Positions 40,571-55,600 of a stretch of 64,000 bases of DNA are shown piece after piece. This DNA is from Monoplex corrugatus. Taxonomy: Eukaryota; Mollusca; Gastropoda; Littorinimorpha; Ranellidae. The stretch covers positions 19,321,087 through 19,385,086 of the forward strand of contig CM060314.1 in NCBI GenBank assembly GCA_030674185.1, written 5' to 3'. A model generated the notes under the pieces. The model was not told where the DNA came from. It ran no database searches and saw only the letters and a program-made list of their open reading frames with translations. Positions within the stretch are counted from its first letter, which is position 1; every line of letters begins with the position of its first letter. The position numbers and the translations under genes were made by a program.

Positions 40571-43456
40571 CATCTAGGTGTGTGTGTGAGCATCTAGGGT
40601 GTGTGTGTGAGCATATGCTTGCTTGCTTCTGTAATATGTTTACCTCAATGTGTGAAATTTCATACTTGGAGTGCCTGTGTATGTGCATAGATACATGAGA
40701 TCCTCAATCAAACACAGACATATAAGTACAGCCCGTTTTGCCATAAACATATAGGGCAGCAATGGAGATCCTCTACTTCTGTCTATTCTAGGCCAGACAC
40801 TGTACGGTACCTCAGTGCATTTCGCAGCCATCAGCTCTCCCTCTGTTGTTTGTCACCAGGTGTTTCTGGGTCTGCCTCTGTTGGATCTTTCTTATGGTGT
40901 CCAGTGAACGGATTTAGACAATGTGCGATGCATGAAACAAGGACTGATAATGAACACACACTTACTTGGCATTCAGAATACGCTGGTCAATCTCATCAAG
41001 GGAGTTGCTGTGAGCCATACGAAGTGACCCAAAAAGGGCTCGGTTACGACGCTTGATCTTGTCACACTGAGAACACAGTGACAACAACAACAACAAAATA
41101 ATGGTGTGATTTAGGACCCAAATTCCAGTCAGGATCTGGATAATGTCAATATACAGAGAACAATACATGTATACACACACACCACCATCACCACCACCAC
41201 CACTCCATCGCAACATACAACCTAGATTACAAAACTTCAAATACACGGAGCACAGTTACAGTTCTACATTTTTTCTCGAGTTCTGAGGTTTGGTACATTA
41301 GGTGAAGAAGGCTAGCTGAAATAGACATGTTTTTAATTGGGTATTTAATCAGATGAAATAGATGTGTTATTAACTGGGTATTTAAGACAAAGGGAGAAGG
41401 GGCAGTACAGATTGTCAAGGGCACTTAGTTCTGAATGATTGCAGATTGGTAGCTAAATTGTACCTGGCCAAATGATCACTGTATTCACAGTGTTCAGTAA
41501 TTCAAAAATGGTTCTGACACATCACTTCATCTCAAACCAAATACATGACAGTTACGACACAAATACCATGCATAAAAAGACAGAGATAATAGTCATCTTT
41601 ATCCCTATCATTGAGCTTAACCCTCCAGTCCTTCTGTTCTCAACGATGCCTTTAAATCCTGGACAGAATGCACTTTTTTCGGGTGCCTCAAGTACTGCAC
41701 CTGATGACCTGTTTTTTGTGCACAGATTTCTGGGGCACACTCTTCACTGAAAGGTTTCTGACAGACAAAATTCTTTTGGAGTTCATAAACTGATCATGGA
41801 ACAGAGCGAATACCACATTAAACGTGCATGCGAATACCACACTAAATGTGCAAGCAGCACAATGCAAAACGACAGATTAGTTCTTTGTTAATCCAGTATC
41901 AGGAAATTAACTTTTGCAATATTGCTGACCACATGTAGCTGGCACTTTCACAGAGTAGTAGTCAAGTGGGAAAACATGGGACATCCACTTGAAAAATCTT
42001 GGGTTCAATCCCACCTAGATACCTCTGCCTGACAGGTAAAGTGTAGAACTTTCTGATCTCCCAGGTCAACATGTGTGTGCGGACCTGCCAGTGCCTCTAC
42101 CCCCTCTATGTCCATATGCATGCAGTATACCAAATACACATGCAAAAGACCATGCAAGTCATGTCAATGTCAGGTGACATGAAAACACCCAGCAAGCACC
42201 CTAACCAAAGATGCAAACTGTGCAAAAACATAGTGGAATGAATTAACCTAGCAGCTTGAAATCACCATGCTCCAGTAAAAGCCTGGTCATATGCAAACAG
42301 GACTGATTCCAAATAAATGGAAAATGGTGATATATACAAAATGATTTATATTAATATAAATGGTTAAAGGGAAACGACTATTGCATGACTGAAAAGCTCT
42401 GGCTCTAGCTAGTAAGTGTGTTACTTCCCTTAGCCAAAAAAGGGGGCCATTTTTATGTCTCAATTTATCAGCAAACACACATTTGTTGCTTGTAGATTGA
42501 ACAGTGATACTGAGGAGTATTCTTAGCATTAACAATCACAGAATCACACATCAAACAATTAAAATAGGCCTACATCATCATTATCATCATGTGCCCTGCC
42601 TCACGGTGTTGCAATCATGGCTCTCCATATGCATCTGTCCATTGTCACCCCAAGTACATCTTCCACCCTCTCTGTCCTCAGCCACCCGCAAGTCCGTTCA
42701 ATATTTTCTCCCTGGGTCTACCTGGTGCTCTCTTTCCCTCCAGCTTTCCTGTTGTGACCAGGTGCTCTAATTCCCCTTTCCTCACGACATGGCCTATAAG
42801 TGTTGCTCGTCTTTTCCTAACCTTCTTTAACAATGATCTTGTTTCTGCCTCCATTACAAGACTGTCTCGTTTGTTTTCTTTGCTGTCCATGGAACTCTCA
42901 ACCTTTTTCTTAGAAACCACATTTCACATTTCGGCTGCCTCAATCTTGCTCTGGCTTTGCGTGCTGACTGTCCATGCCTCACAACTATAAAACATTATTG
43001 GTTCTATATAACATTCAAGAACTCTCTTGCTGATGTTAATTGATAGGCATTTGTTGGTAAGAATGCTTTTCATCTTCTTGAATGCTGTTTTGGCTTGGCC
43101 AATTCATAAAATCACACATGACACAACAATCTATGCACTGACCGATTCTTTAGCCGCCTGGAACTGTCGCTCAGCAGCCTGCCTCTTAGCGTTGTAGTGG
43201 AGCTGCTCCAGTTCATGCGTCAGTTGAAGCCAGGCCTGCAACTGACCAGGTGGTGCCCACGAATGTTCCAGCTGGGTTTCTGCCTGTTGCAGGGCCAGCA
43301 ATGTGGCCGCAAGTTCCTCCCGAATGTGTTCTGCGCCCTCCTGGTTGCCCTCACCCAGACCTGACTGTAGAATATGGATGGCAGAGATCACTTTGAGTTC
43401 TTGTTTTTGTGGGTGTAAAGAATCATTGTGATAGAAGTTACTTTGTGAGTGACAAA

Positions 43457-43522
<66 letters not shown>

Positions 43523-43612
43523 TGTGTGTGATGGTGATGGTGCATGATGTGAATGTGTGATGTTGTGTGTGTGAGTGTTGTAGGTGTGTGTGTAGGTGTG
43601 AGTGTGGTGTGT

Positions 43613-43668
<56 letters not shown>

Positions 43669-46600
43669 AGGGGTGTGTGTGTTCACGTGTATGTGTAGTC
43701 AGACCCTGTCTCCCTTTTAAGTCAAACTGTCCCTGGAACTGGAAGTAAACAAATGCAAATGCACAAGCAACATTAATTTAAACACAAAGAGAAAAGAGAT
43801 CAGCCCATTCAATCAATTAAAGAATAAACAAATATGGGCCATGAGAGAAAATACATTGTCCTGGTATCAAAAGTTTGTTGTTGTAGTTAACTGTCACCAT
43901 GTAGATTTGTGTGTTATGATCTATGTGTGGTCATCATTATAAAAATCCAAACTGAAACACACACAAACAAACAAAAAACATAAAATGAAAAAAAAGGTAA
44001 TAAGCTGAACATAAAATCACAATACCTCACTTTAATGATGCACACACACAAGAACACACAAGAATACACACACAAACATACACGCACACACACACGCATA
44101 CAAACACACACACACACACACACACCACACATACACATACACAAACACACAATTTGTTCTTACATTGCCGTTTTGGAAGTTGGAGGTTGGTTGCTGAACG
44201 GCAGATTTCTGTTTCTTCTCTGCATCCTCCAGTCTGCATCAAGATGACAACCAATCCACTGCATCATTTCTCACTGACATACAGTACAGTTTAACTGATG
44301 GTATTTCATTCAAAAGGCCATGATGACGACGAAGACGAGGATGATAATCAATGACGCTATGGAAACCATTCTGGACTGAGACTGCGTGACAGGGCTGTGC
44401 TTTACATATACTTTCATAACACATCTGGCATCAAAATAACCAGAGAACATTCATAGTGATTTCCTGACAACGAATGTTGCTCAAACTTTCTCCTTCATTT
44501 TCCCAAAACAAAGATTAAACATCTGTGACATTTTAACTGGCCACAAGTCCTACAGTCTCTGTTCCAAAGACTTTATTCATACATTACTGAAAAGGAAATA
44601 TCCTTGCCCTTTCTCGTAATACCAAAAATTTTGTTATCTCAAAACATCAACACATGTCCCTCTGTGTGAAACAGGTTACACATGTTATGAGAGTTCACAG
44701 CCTTATGACAACATAATCATAAAGCTTTAACATTTTGAAACATGCATTAAAACTACTGCTGCTGCTACTACAACTGCTGTTACTACTACTTGTACTAAAA
44801 CTGCAATACTAACAATGACAACACAGATTATCATAGCTGACATCATTTTGAATAGCATTGTTCACTAAATTGTGCAATTCACTCAATCACATAACAGACT
44901 TTTCAGTGGAACATGACAAACTCAAGCTGTTGGGTGAGCAGGTCACATTCCACCATGTTGTTGCATAGTCTGCATACTTGGTGGGTATAACGAAGCATCT
45001 TCATAAGCACACTGACATTCTATAAAGCTTCATAAACCTCTCAACAGATTTCAAGTGTAGGATGTCCAACAGGGTTTGGAGTTTGTTCAAGAGACATGCA
45101 TCACACATGGACAATTTCATTTGCACTCTGGGTCTCTCACTCAGTCCGGCTTTGCTCCTGAATGATTATTGTCTTTACAGAGGGACTTGGTAGGCAGTGT
45201 CCTTAGCAAGTTGGATCAGAACAGACACTCTTCATCTTCAATGAAGTAACTCAGCAGGCAGGCAGGGTCTCCACTGTTGGGTGGCTCTGTAACAACTTAA
45301 CATCTCTGGCTCTTGTAGTGTTCTTGATATAGGGACTTGAATGAATGAAGCTTGATTTGGTGGTGTTGTGAAACCAGAATGAGCAGCATGGGATCAATGA
45401 TGCTGAGGCTCAGCAGAAGTTGGGGAAAGACAACTACAACAACACAGCAACAACAAACAAACAAAAATCCATCCAAAACTACCAGTAAACACAAGGTAGA
45501 TTCCTGAGCCAGAGTAAAACCCTATACACTAAGAATGTCTTAAAATGGAGGAGGGGGGACAGGAGCTATAAGCTACTCAGCTGACACCACCAGAATGATC
45601 ACAGCATCAAGATAAGCAGTGAACAGTCCAGTTTCAATGTTGCAGGCAGGGATCGAACTCAAGACATCAGCTCTTGATTGAGTCCATGTCTCTATCAACA
45701 ATGTAGCCCACCTGTGAGTCAAACTCATGACTCCTGTGTTAAAGAAATGAAAGGGATGACCATGTTACATAGAAAGTGTCAAGCCGATTCCATCTTTCCT
45801 TTTTTTTTCCAGCAAGCCAATTGTATTATAATAAATCAACTTGTAAACACCATGCACAAAAACATACCAATTAATTGGTTCAGTAAGTAAACTGTCATGG
45901 GATTAATCTGCTTCATACCGTATCCCAATAACCATGAACTCATAGAGGGAAGCAAAGTGGAAGGCACCTCAACTGTTCTCAGTGCCAGAAATTAAATCTT
46001 ACTTTCTCTGCATGTCCATGAGGGCATCTTCAGCTTTCTGCAGAGCATCCAGGTTGACCATCATCTTGCTGACCTGGGCCTTGGAACAGCGGTGGTAGAA
46101 CCAGCCGAACAGACAGCCACCCAGCGCGAAGATCAGGGAGGCCATCAAGGCCAAGTCCTTGAAGTAATTGTGACGCCCTGCACAAGTCATATCCACATGG
46201 TTCTTTTTTTCTACACTGACACAATTAACTCAAATATAAACATGTATGTAGTTAAAGTGTAGTCATGTACACTGGTATCCATAACCAGGCATATCTACGA
46301 ATTGAGTAGCTTGTCATCTTACGACGTTTTTGCTGCTAGCAGCAGAAATAGAGTTATGGACGTTAGGGTTCGATTTTAGGATTTTGATTTAAATTGGTAC
46401 AGTAACTCTTCATGCACATGCTGCTACTGTACATTCATATTTTCCCTGTTAAAATGTTATTTGAAAACGCCTACTAGTACCTCATAGTTTATGCGCCTTT
46501 TTTCAAAATAGAAAAAAAATTCCCTCAAAAATGCCTGTTTTCAATAACCAATCACCCCTGCAGTTTCTGAGTTTCTGCAACAGACCCATCAAACCACATA

Positions 46601-49600
46601 TATGTAATGACAAGCATGCAACATTTCATGGGTTTTGATTGCTAAAGAAAACCTACTGCTGAAATCTTGATTTGGTTTTCCTTGATTTTCTCAAACTGGC
46701 ATATCACAGGGGTACTATCTTCCAAAAATCCCACCTTTCAGAGAGTAAACATGTGATTTCAAAATGGTTTCCCTCATTAGAAAAAGCACAAAAATCACAT
46801 TAGACTGCAATAAAAATGACCATCTGGTGACAAAAGACTCGTTCTGTAGTCAGAAATGCCAAATGTTTTAATCTGATTGGAGCAGCTCTGATTTTAAGGC
46901 CTTTGCACCCATCTCCAGTGTTTCATCTTGATGTTCTGATTTTCCATTTTCTAAGGGGAAAAAATGAAACATGCTTCCATGGATTCAGTGTCTCTGAAGC
47001 TTTCAAAATTACGTCCTGAACGGAAAAAAAAATGTCAAACTCCTGTAGAAGGGCAGCAGATGCGCACTCATGGCTTCACCATTTTTTCACACCATGTTGC
47101 GTATAGAAGCTCCTGTTTTTTTGTCTCTGAAAGTCAGCATCTTGTGTAGTGGAAAGTCACATATGTCTGCATAATCTGGACTGCCATTGAACTGAGAAGG
47201 AGACTACTTTTTTAAAGACAGAAGAGTATATTTTAGTTCTCTCAGCATAAATCAACCTCAGCACAGAGAACACATGTTATCAACAACAGCAAACATGCAT
47301 GAAACAATGTAGAGGCTCAGAACAGTATATAAAAAAAAACCCCACTACATCTACAGTGCTACTAGGTATATTCAGTGGCTCAGGAGAATAAAATACTGAA
47401 ATATTTTTCTTCTGCCCCATATTTTGCATTGCTCCTGTATCACTACCTACCACCTGCTTTCTCACTTTTGCTCTCAAACACACTTCTGAACCCAACAAAA
47501 GTGAGGTTATCATGAGTAGAGCATGACGGGCCACAGAATCTGTGACAATTTCATTTTTAACAAAGCTAAGATAATGAGAATGTGGAGTGGATAACAGTGA
47601 CAGGGTTATGGAGTTCCATTTCCCATTGGTGCTACATGACAGGACTGTACTCTTAAGTTTACTTTCATAATGTATCCTAGTGTCAAAAACAGGCTGAAGA
47701 AATGCAGACACAGTCAGGAAATCTAAGCAACACTTTGAACATTCAATGACACATTTGTAATGTGGATGAAACTCGACTATGTGGTCCCAGTCTGCCCAAT
47801 AAACCCATAGCATGTTAAACTCTAGGAAAGAACCAGTCAGGGCAAAAACAAATCCCACATTAATTTTATAGGACTGATAGGGGGGTTTGGATGATCAAGT
47901 TATACATAACCCTTTCACTCCTTTGCCCAAACCACAGCTTCCTGCAGGGAATGAAAGTGTCAAACAGTGACACAGATCAAAGAGCACAAACAGACAAAGC
48001 TATGTAAACAGCCACAACTCACTAGGTGGAGGTCCGAACAGCACAGTGTCCATGGCTTTCAGGGTCAGCTTCTGCTTGTGCACTGGATTCTTGATGCCCA
48101 GGATGGTGGAGATGAACGTGTTGGAGGATGCCAGTCTGTGCACATAGACACACACTGAGTACACATATTCCTAACAATCACAAATTCAGAAAAAGATACT
48201 TCGCCAATAAATAGACAAATGAGAAGATATTTGATCAGCAACATCTTTATCTCACCCAGACATGGGAAAGGTTACCTTTATAGTGAGGTGACCATCCCTA
48301 CCATTGAATCACAGGTGGCAGAAATGGAGGTAAGCTTTGAAATAAGCCAGGCTTGCCTTGACAAATAAACAATCCTGGACTGACTGGCAAACGTTTCCAT
48401 TATGACAGGGCGGGGTGGCAACTGGCAAAGCCACACTTAAAAAAACACACCCTATATGTCCTATGACGGAGCTATCAGCAGATAAGGGCTGATTAAAGCT
48501 GTAGCCCCTTATGTTCACAAGTAAGGTCTTTCAGCCAGGAGCTAAGGGCACAGTAACCCCCAAAGAAAACTACACAGCTGAAAACAGAGGTACCAGGCCT
48601 GCAGGCGCCTTTTAGCAAACCATGGTGCCATGCAAAATAATGCAAATGTCTATATGGTCATCTACATCAGACATGAATGGTGCTCATTGAGGTCACTTCA
48701 GGATGGGGCAGTGCCAGGTCCAACAGCTAAACAAGATCCACCCTCATCTACTGAAGATCCCTCCTGTTCATCTGGTCATGCCAGGGGATGTGGAAGGAAA
48801 GCTATAGACTACTACAACTCCTCTGACCACCAGACTCTATGGCAGCCAAAGGGAAGTGGGGAAAAAAAGCATCCACATTAATCACCAAATGTGGACTGAC
48901 AATGAAGATGGTGAACAAAACAACAAGAAATCTTACACAGACAAAAAATGGTCCAGTGACAGACAATACCACATGTACTATCTATTTCTTGTCACAACAA
49001 GTTTAACTCACTCGGTACGGAGAGTTTTTCCCCTTGCGTTTCCCCTGGTACGGCCCATTTCGAAGGGTTAGGAAAAAAATCACAAAAAATACAAAACATA
49101 AAGGAACAAAATGAAACTTTCAGATCTGAATATTTACATGTTGGGTTAGTTCATGCCAAAATATTGAAGTTCTTCCTTGAATTTTTCTTCTTCATGTGCC
49201 ACGTTGAAAATACCCCAAATTTTGTGGTCAGGATCACCGTACAGTCACACACTTTGATCAGTTCCATGAACACACAGTCAAAGGTGAGAAGGTCTTTGTA
49301 TGCACAAAACAACATGAATAAAGTAGACTTTGCTCAGGGTAAAAAAAAAAAGATTATTAGTGATATTATATGAATAAATGTTACAAATTGTTACACAGGG
49401 AAGTTATAGGGGCGTGGCACTCAAATGAGACATGCAGGCCACAAGAGCCAGAGAAGGACGCAAAGTGGGAGAAAAACTAAAATCTTCGTGCCAGTCATGC
49501 ATTCATAAAGTGAATGAAACCTCCATCAGGCATGCGACTCGCTGTACTTGGCCTGCTGACTGCTCGCCTCTCATGACGTGTACGCCCACCTCCCTTTCCC

Positions 49601-52600
49601 ACGTCACTGTCTTCTGAAACTGGGACACTGTCAGTACCTTCTTGCTGGCAGCTTCCATCACTTGATACACTTTCACCATTATCTTCAGCATACTCCTCGA
49701 TGTCCAATCCTTTAGTCTGAAGCACTTCAATCACTTTAGCAGCAGTAAAACGCTGCAGACGCGATCTACTTTGTTCGAAAACTCGTACTCACCTGCGACG
49801 CCATTTTCGACACGAATGCAGATTAGCAAGTCATTCGGGGTGCCAAAGACAATCGCTTCCCGACGAGTGTAGTGTTACGGAATCTCACGAAGTAACTTTC
49901 CACTTGACCCTTGACATGTTTGCAGTGACCACTGTGGCTATGGTAGGCATGCAGCCTCAAAAGGGGAGCGTCGAAAAAATTTTAATTATCGAAACCGCTA
50001 TAGCGTTCCGTCGTACGCAACCGTGCCTTTCATCACGACTGCTATAGCGTTCCGTCGTACCGAGTGAGTTAACTCTTTGATTCCTGCACCATGCACACCA
50101 GCATCCTGCTTTGTCAACCATGATAGCAAAGCAAAAACTTAACCTTTTGACTCCCTCACCCTTTCCACTAGGAAGCTGGTGGAAAGGGTGAGAAAGTCAA
50201 AGGGTTCCATTTCTGCAGTTGGAGATAGAGTGCAGGAGTCAAAGGTTTAATGAGTGAAATTCATGCTGTTCACCTTGGGCAGAGTACATGGGCAAAGTGA
50301 AGCACCACCTATTCTCTTTCAGTATACATTTCTGTTTGTCTATTAACATGGATTTTACTACAGAATTTTGCCAGGGACAACTCCAGGGTTGCCTGGATGT
50401 GTGATTGGGAAAAAAGAGCAGGGTACTGTGCATCTACTGGTATATAATGTTTCATTGTGAAGGCACAGAACACGAGTACATGTGTGGCTGTGTGTGTCCA
50501 TGTGAGGCAGTGGAGGAAGTTGTGGCTGGGTGAATACTGTAATAGTTTTTTTCCTTTCATTTTCGTTTTTGTTGCTGGTGGTTTATTGTTTTGTTTTTTG
50601 TTTTGTTTTGTTATAATCTGCATATTTTTTTGTTTTGCTTTTTTGTTGTCCAACCTTCTAAGCCACTTTAGTGGCCACACAGTTTGGAACAGTTTTTCAG
50701 AATGCTTTGATGATGCATGACGGCAGGGACGATAACCATGATGTTATGGAGTTCCATTCTGGATTAAGACTGTGTGACAGGTTTGTACTCTAAGCTTCCT
50801 TTCATAAAATATCTGTGTCAACCAGGACTGAAAGACAGACACCTGTTGTGTTGGTCATAAAACTTATAAACACCACCTTCAGGGACACATCCATTAAGAG
50901 GATGGAACCTGACTATGTGATCCTAGTCCAACCACTGAGCCCTCAGCACACCCAGCTCCGGGCAGGAGACGATTGGGGGCTGATAAATCCCACAAAGATT
51001 TTTGATAGGACTGACGAGATTCGAAACCAAACCTTCTGGTCCTTTGTTGTGCTAACCACTGAACCACAGTAACTCGTTGTGTAGTGTTAAATGAGAAAAA
51101 TTTTTTTTTTACAAATCCTGTGCACAATGTCCAAGTGGCTTACAAGTGTTGAGTTAACCATGTCAATCTTGATCCAGGGAGCTAACTCTTCCCTGACCTC
51201 CATAACAAAAACGGGATTGCTTCCCAAGCATCTATTCTTGATAAACGAGGAATCCGGCTGCGAGTCAAGAGGGAAATTCCTGATAACTTGTGAGTAATGT
51301 CTTGGACAATTAACAAAAAAACCCTTGTGAAATGTGTGTGATGATGAAAAAATGTATAACAAGTTTCTCCTTCAACACACATATTGTCCATGTTTATCGT
51401 ATGTTGTATTTGTAACTTGATTTTGTCCAGAACTATCTCACCTGTCGGCGTCACCGGGTTTCAGTGTTGGCCGCTGCACTTTTTGACAAACCATCTCCCT
51501 CCAGGCCTCTCTGTCTTGACTTTTGTGCACAATTTTTTGAATATTTAGGCCACTGGTGTTGGTTATGTTCTCAATGTATGAGACTGGAGGTCTGCCCTTC
51601 TTCCTTTTGCCACTGATTTTCCTTGAAAGATGGTTGCCAAGAGGTCTGTATTCTTGCCACACGACACATGGCCAATGTATTTTAGTCCTCTCTTGTCTGC
51701 TAGTAGTTTTCTAATGGTATCAAGTTCTCCCAGGGCACTTTCATTAGTTCTTCTATCTGTCCATTTGATGTGTAGTAGTCTGCGATAAAATCACATCTCT
51801 GCTGCTTCAATTCTTTTGCAATCAGTTTTTCTCAGAGTCCAGGCTTTGCAGCCATAAATCCTGAAAGGCCAGATCAAAAATTTTAGAAGTCTAACTTTCA
51901 GGCCATTTGGTATGCCTCCGTCTTTCCAGTTGTTGAGTTGGATCATTTTTTGCTTTGCCATTCCAATTCTTATTTTGATGTCATTGGAGCAGATTTCATC
52001 ATCAGTTTTTACAAAAACCAAGATTTTTGAAATCCTTAACATTTTCTTAAGGCACTTTGTTAATTAAGATGTCAGGACTGTTTTCAGTGTCTTTGCCTTT
52101 GATATGTAATGTAGCACTGTTGTTTTCTTGGTGTTCAAGTTTAGGTCAGCCTTTTTCCCTGCTGCACCCACCCTGTATAGAACTTTTTCTATACAGGGAA
52201 TGTTGTCTGCTAATAGCACAGTATCATCGGTGCTGCGCAGGTTTCCATAAGTATCAAATGTTGTATTTGTAATTTGAGTTTAAGGAAGAAGAGAACTTCC
52301 CGCGAGAGGAGGGAAAAAACCCTTCGTTGTTTGCAGTGGACTCGCTTATGCGTGCAAAGCACATTCTGTACACAGGTCCTCAGGTTTATCATCTCATCCA
52401 AATGACTGGCACGCAGACTATCACTCAAGATCTAATGCAGGGGGGGTGGGTGGGGGGGGGGGGGGGGGGGGTAGGAGGGGAGGGGGAAGAAAAATTCCTG
52501 TCTGACAACCAAATCAAAGTCAGGACTTCTTGCATCCTAGGTGATAACTTTACCCACTAGATCACTGCTCCAATACATACACTATTGTTTTAGTTTTTTG

Positions 52601-55600
52601 TTTTTTTCCAGTAAGGATGTTACTGCATTGCATCAGATCCAACATTCACCTACCTGTGCAAGTACAAGCAATATTCTATCTGGACAAGGTCGCATGTAAA
52701 TAATTACCTGGGCAGGAAAGGTCCATTGACAGCATTGTCCATAAAGATGGAACTGTATTGGGGGAGCTCTACCTCATTCTGAATCCAATCCACCACCTCA
52801 TCCACTGTCCAGTTGTAGACTGAAACATGACATAATCAGCACAGTCAGTCAAAAAAGAGTGAGAAGAAAAAGAAAAAAAAATTCAAAGGAAGAAGAAGAC
52901 GAAGAAGAAAAAGAGCAGCAGCAGCAGCAACAACAAGATGAAGAACAAGAACAAGAAGAAACAAAGTGAAAAAGAAGAGGCGCAAGAAGAATACGATTAA
53001 GAAAAGGAAGTAGAAGAAAAAAAAAAGGAAAAAGAAAAAGATGAAGATGAAGGAGAAGATGTGGTGGAGGAAAAGGAAGAAGAGAGGAGGAAGGAGGAAA
53101 AAAGTTACTGGTTGGTAGTGAGTAACCACTGGGAAAACACTGCCTACAACAGAGTAAGGTGGTGACAGCAGTGCACTTGGGGCAAAATCATATTTGAACA
53201 GTTGCTATTCAACAAAAGATGGACCAGCCTATGCACCACTGTGACTAAGGGCATGCAACTTGGTTGCTGTACACACGTTCAGTGCATACATAGTGAATCT
53301 TACATACTGTACACCAAAGTGTGAATATTTGCTGCTCACTTGTATTTGTGCTGTGTGTGGGTCATCCAATTAAGAGTGAATATTTGCTCCCCATTTGTAT
53401 TTGTATTGTGGGGGGGGGGGGGGGGGGGCATCCAATAAAGTGTGAATATCAGCTGCTCATTTGTATTTGTATTGTGTGGAGGTCATCCAATAAAGTGAGA
53501 CTATTTGCTGCTCATTCATATTTGCACTGTGTGGGGTCATCCAATAAAGTGTGAATATTTGATGCTCATTTGTATTTGTATTATTGTGTGGGGGTCATCC
53601 AATAAAGTGTGAATATTTGCTGCTCATTTGCACTGCGTGAGGGTCAACCAATAAAGTGTGAATATTTGCTGCTCATTTGTATTTGCATTGTGTGCAGGAC
53701 ATCCAATAAAGTGTGAATATTTACTGCTCATTTGTATTTAAGTTGTGTGTTGGCCCATTAAAGTGAATATCTGCTGCTTATTTGTATTTGTGTTTTGTCT
53801 TTTGAGTTACTCATACGCTGTTTTGCACAACAATAAGATTTTTCAGCTTTTGAGATCTCTTAAATGTTGGAGGTGAGTGGACATTCCAGTAACGTACACA
53901 TAGTAAGCCTTAATGTGAAAATATTCACAATTAGGCATTACCTGAGTGCTTCGCATAATAATTTTGTCAGCTCTCTTTACACTGCTCGTTTTCAAAACAG
54001 CAGAAGTCTGTTTTATCTTCCGTGGTACAGCTCTAAAATTTGCACACTAAAGAATTGTTGTGAAGTTATATACAAAATTTTCTCCTTTTATTTTCTTGTG
54101 TTTAGTGTGTTTGATTTTCCTGTCCTACCTTCACATGTACCAACTGGACCTGCTGTTAAAGTGTTCACAGTATTTTGAACAGAATATATGTTCCTTCTCA
54201 GGTTCTTTCCTTTACAAGGTCTGTGACATCGTGTGATGTTATGTACAAAGGAACATCATATTATCTCTGTTTACAGGAGTGATAAATGTCCGATTTGACT
54301 TGCAAGTTGGATTATTTGTCATGGTTTTTGTCCTGCTGTTTGGTCTGCACACTATTTTTCCATTGACAGGTGTTTCATATTGTTGCTTCTGTGTCACACT
54401 TTTTAGACACCATTTTGTAGCCATGACCATATACCTTTGATCATAAACATATATATGAATATCATATGATGCCCAATGATTGGCAGTTGGAAGTGAAAGC
54501 ACATATTGGTGTATGAACAATTATGATGTCAACAAAGGCCTGGATGAACAGGTAGGGAACATCATTACAGTCTGAAACAACGCAATCATTGTTACCTTTG
54601 GAGAACTTCCATGCCCTCCAGAGATCATCGACACTGATGAGTTTGTCGTTGTTGTGAAACAGTGAGTGACGCTCAAAACCATCTGTGTATTGCAGCTCGT
54701 CTCGAAGAAACTGCACATCCAAAACTGAATCATATACATATTTAAATAAAATGAAATCCAAAACAAGTGTGACTGCCCGCATTCAAGCAAACAGGAACCA
54801 GGAAAAACACGAAAGAAGAATACGAACGCATATTTAATACAAGACAAGACAGGCGCAAATTTTCGGCCAACTGGCCTTTGTCAAGCGTAAGATTACAAAA
54901 AAAACCAAACACTAGATACAAAAATTTTCAGAAAAAGACTGAAACTTCCCTGCTGCTGTGTCCAATGTGAGAAAAGAAATGAACTGACTAAGATGACATC
55001 ATAATGTATTTAAATACATATCACTGTTCTTGAATAAATGTCACTGTTCGTAAATTAATTCATTTGGAAAAAAATCACACACGACTGTTCCCGAGCAAGA
55101 TTTCAGTTTGAGAAAGGGTTGGAGTGGAAGCGGCCGAGGGAAGGTAGATGGGAAGGGAGAGATAAACGATAACAGATGTGGACTATCAAGTGGCAGCTAG
55201 CCAGTTGAGCGCTCTGCACACAGCAGTGTATAAGACAAGACATGCGTTTTCAATGCAAACTTTTTATCTAAATATCCACAAAAGTCTGTTTGACTTTAAT
55301 CCTTTCACTCTTTCACACTATCCACCAGTTACAAAACCCTTTTTTTTCTTGTTAAGATCCAGCTTCTATACTGCTTCACTGGTGCTGATACTATGCCTCT
55401 CATTCCTGCTTGAACACACCATCAAGCCTATCTTCATTCATTCAAAGTATCAGAGTCGATAAGCCCATGGGAGCCCTACATGTCAAGCTGCTATGGGGCT
55501 ACCCACCAGAGGAGATTGTGCACTGCTGCTGGGTCACTTTGGTGAACTTAAGAAAAGCCTGTTCTGTTTCAACGAACTAAGCACACTGCCTAATAAGCCC

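Noticed and set aside
45178..45296. Possible missing STIM CC1 exon (acceptor gttgttacag, open for about 25 codons)
   Set aside because: The peptide (PPNSGDPACLLSYFIEDEEC) is unlike CC1, has no good donor in frame and lies inside an interrupted SINE-1 copy.
47280..47858. 192-residue minus-strand frame as a gene
   Set aside because: More than half overlaps a SINE family 2 copy and the rest has no recognisable features or splice fit.
52845..53129. Phe/Leu-rich frame resembling a membrane protein
   Set aside because: It is the minus-strand reading of a GAA-rich polypurine tract.
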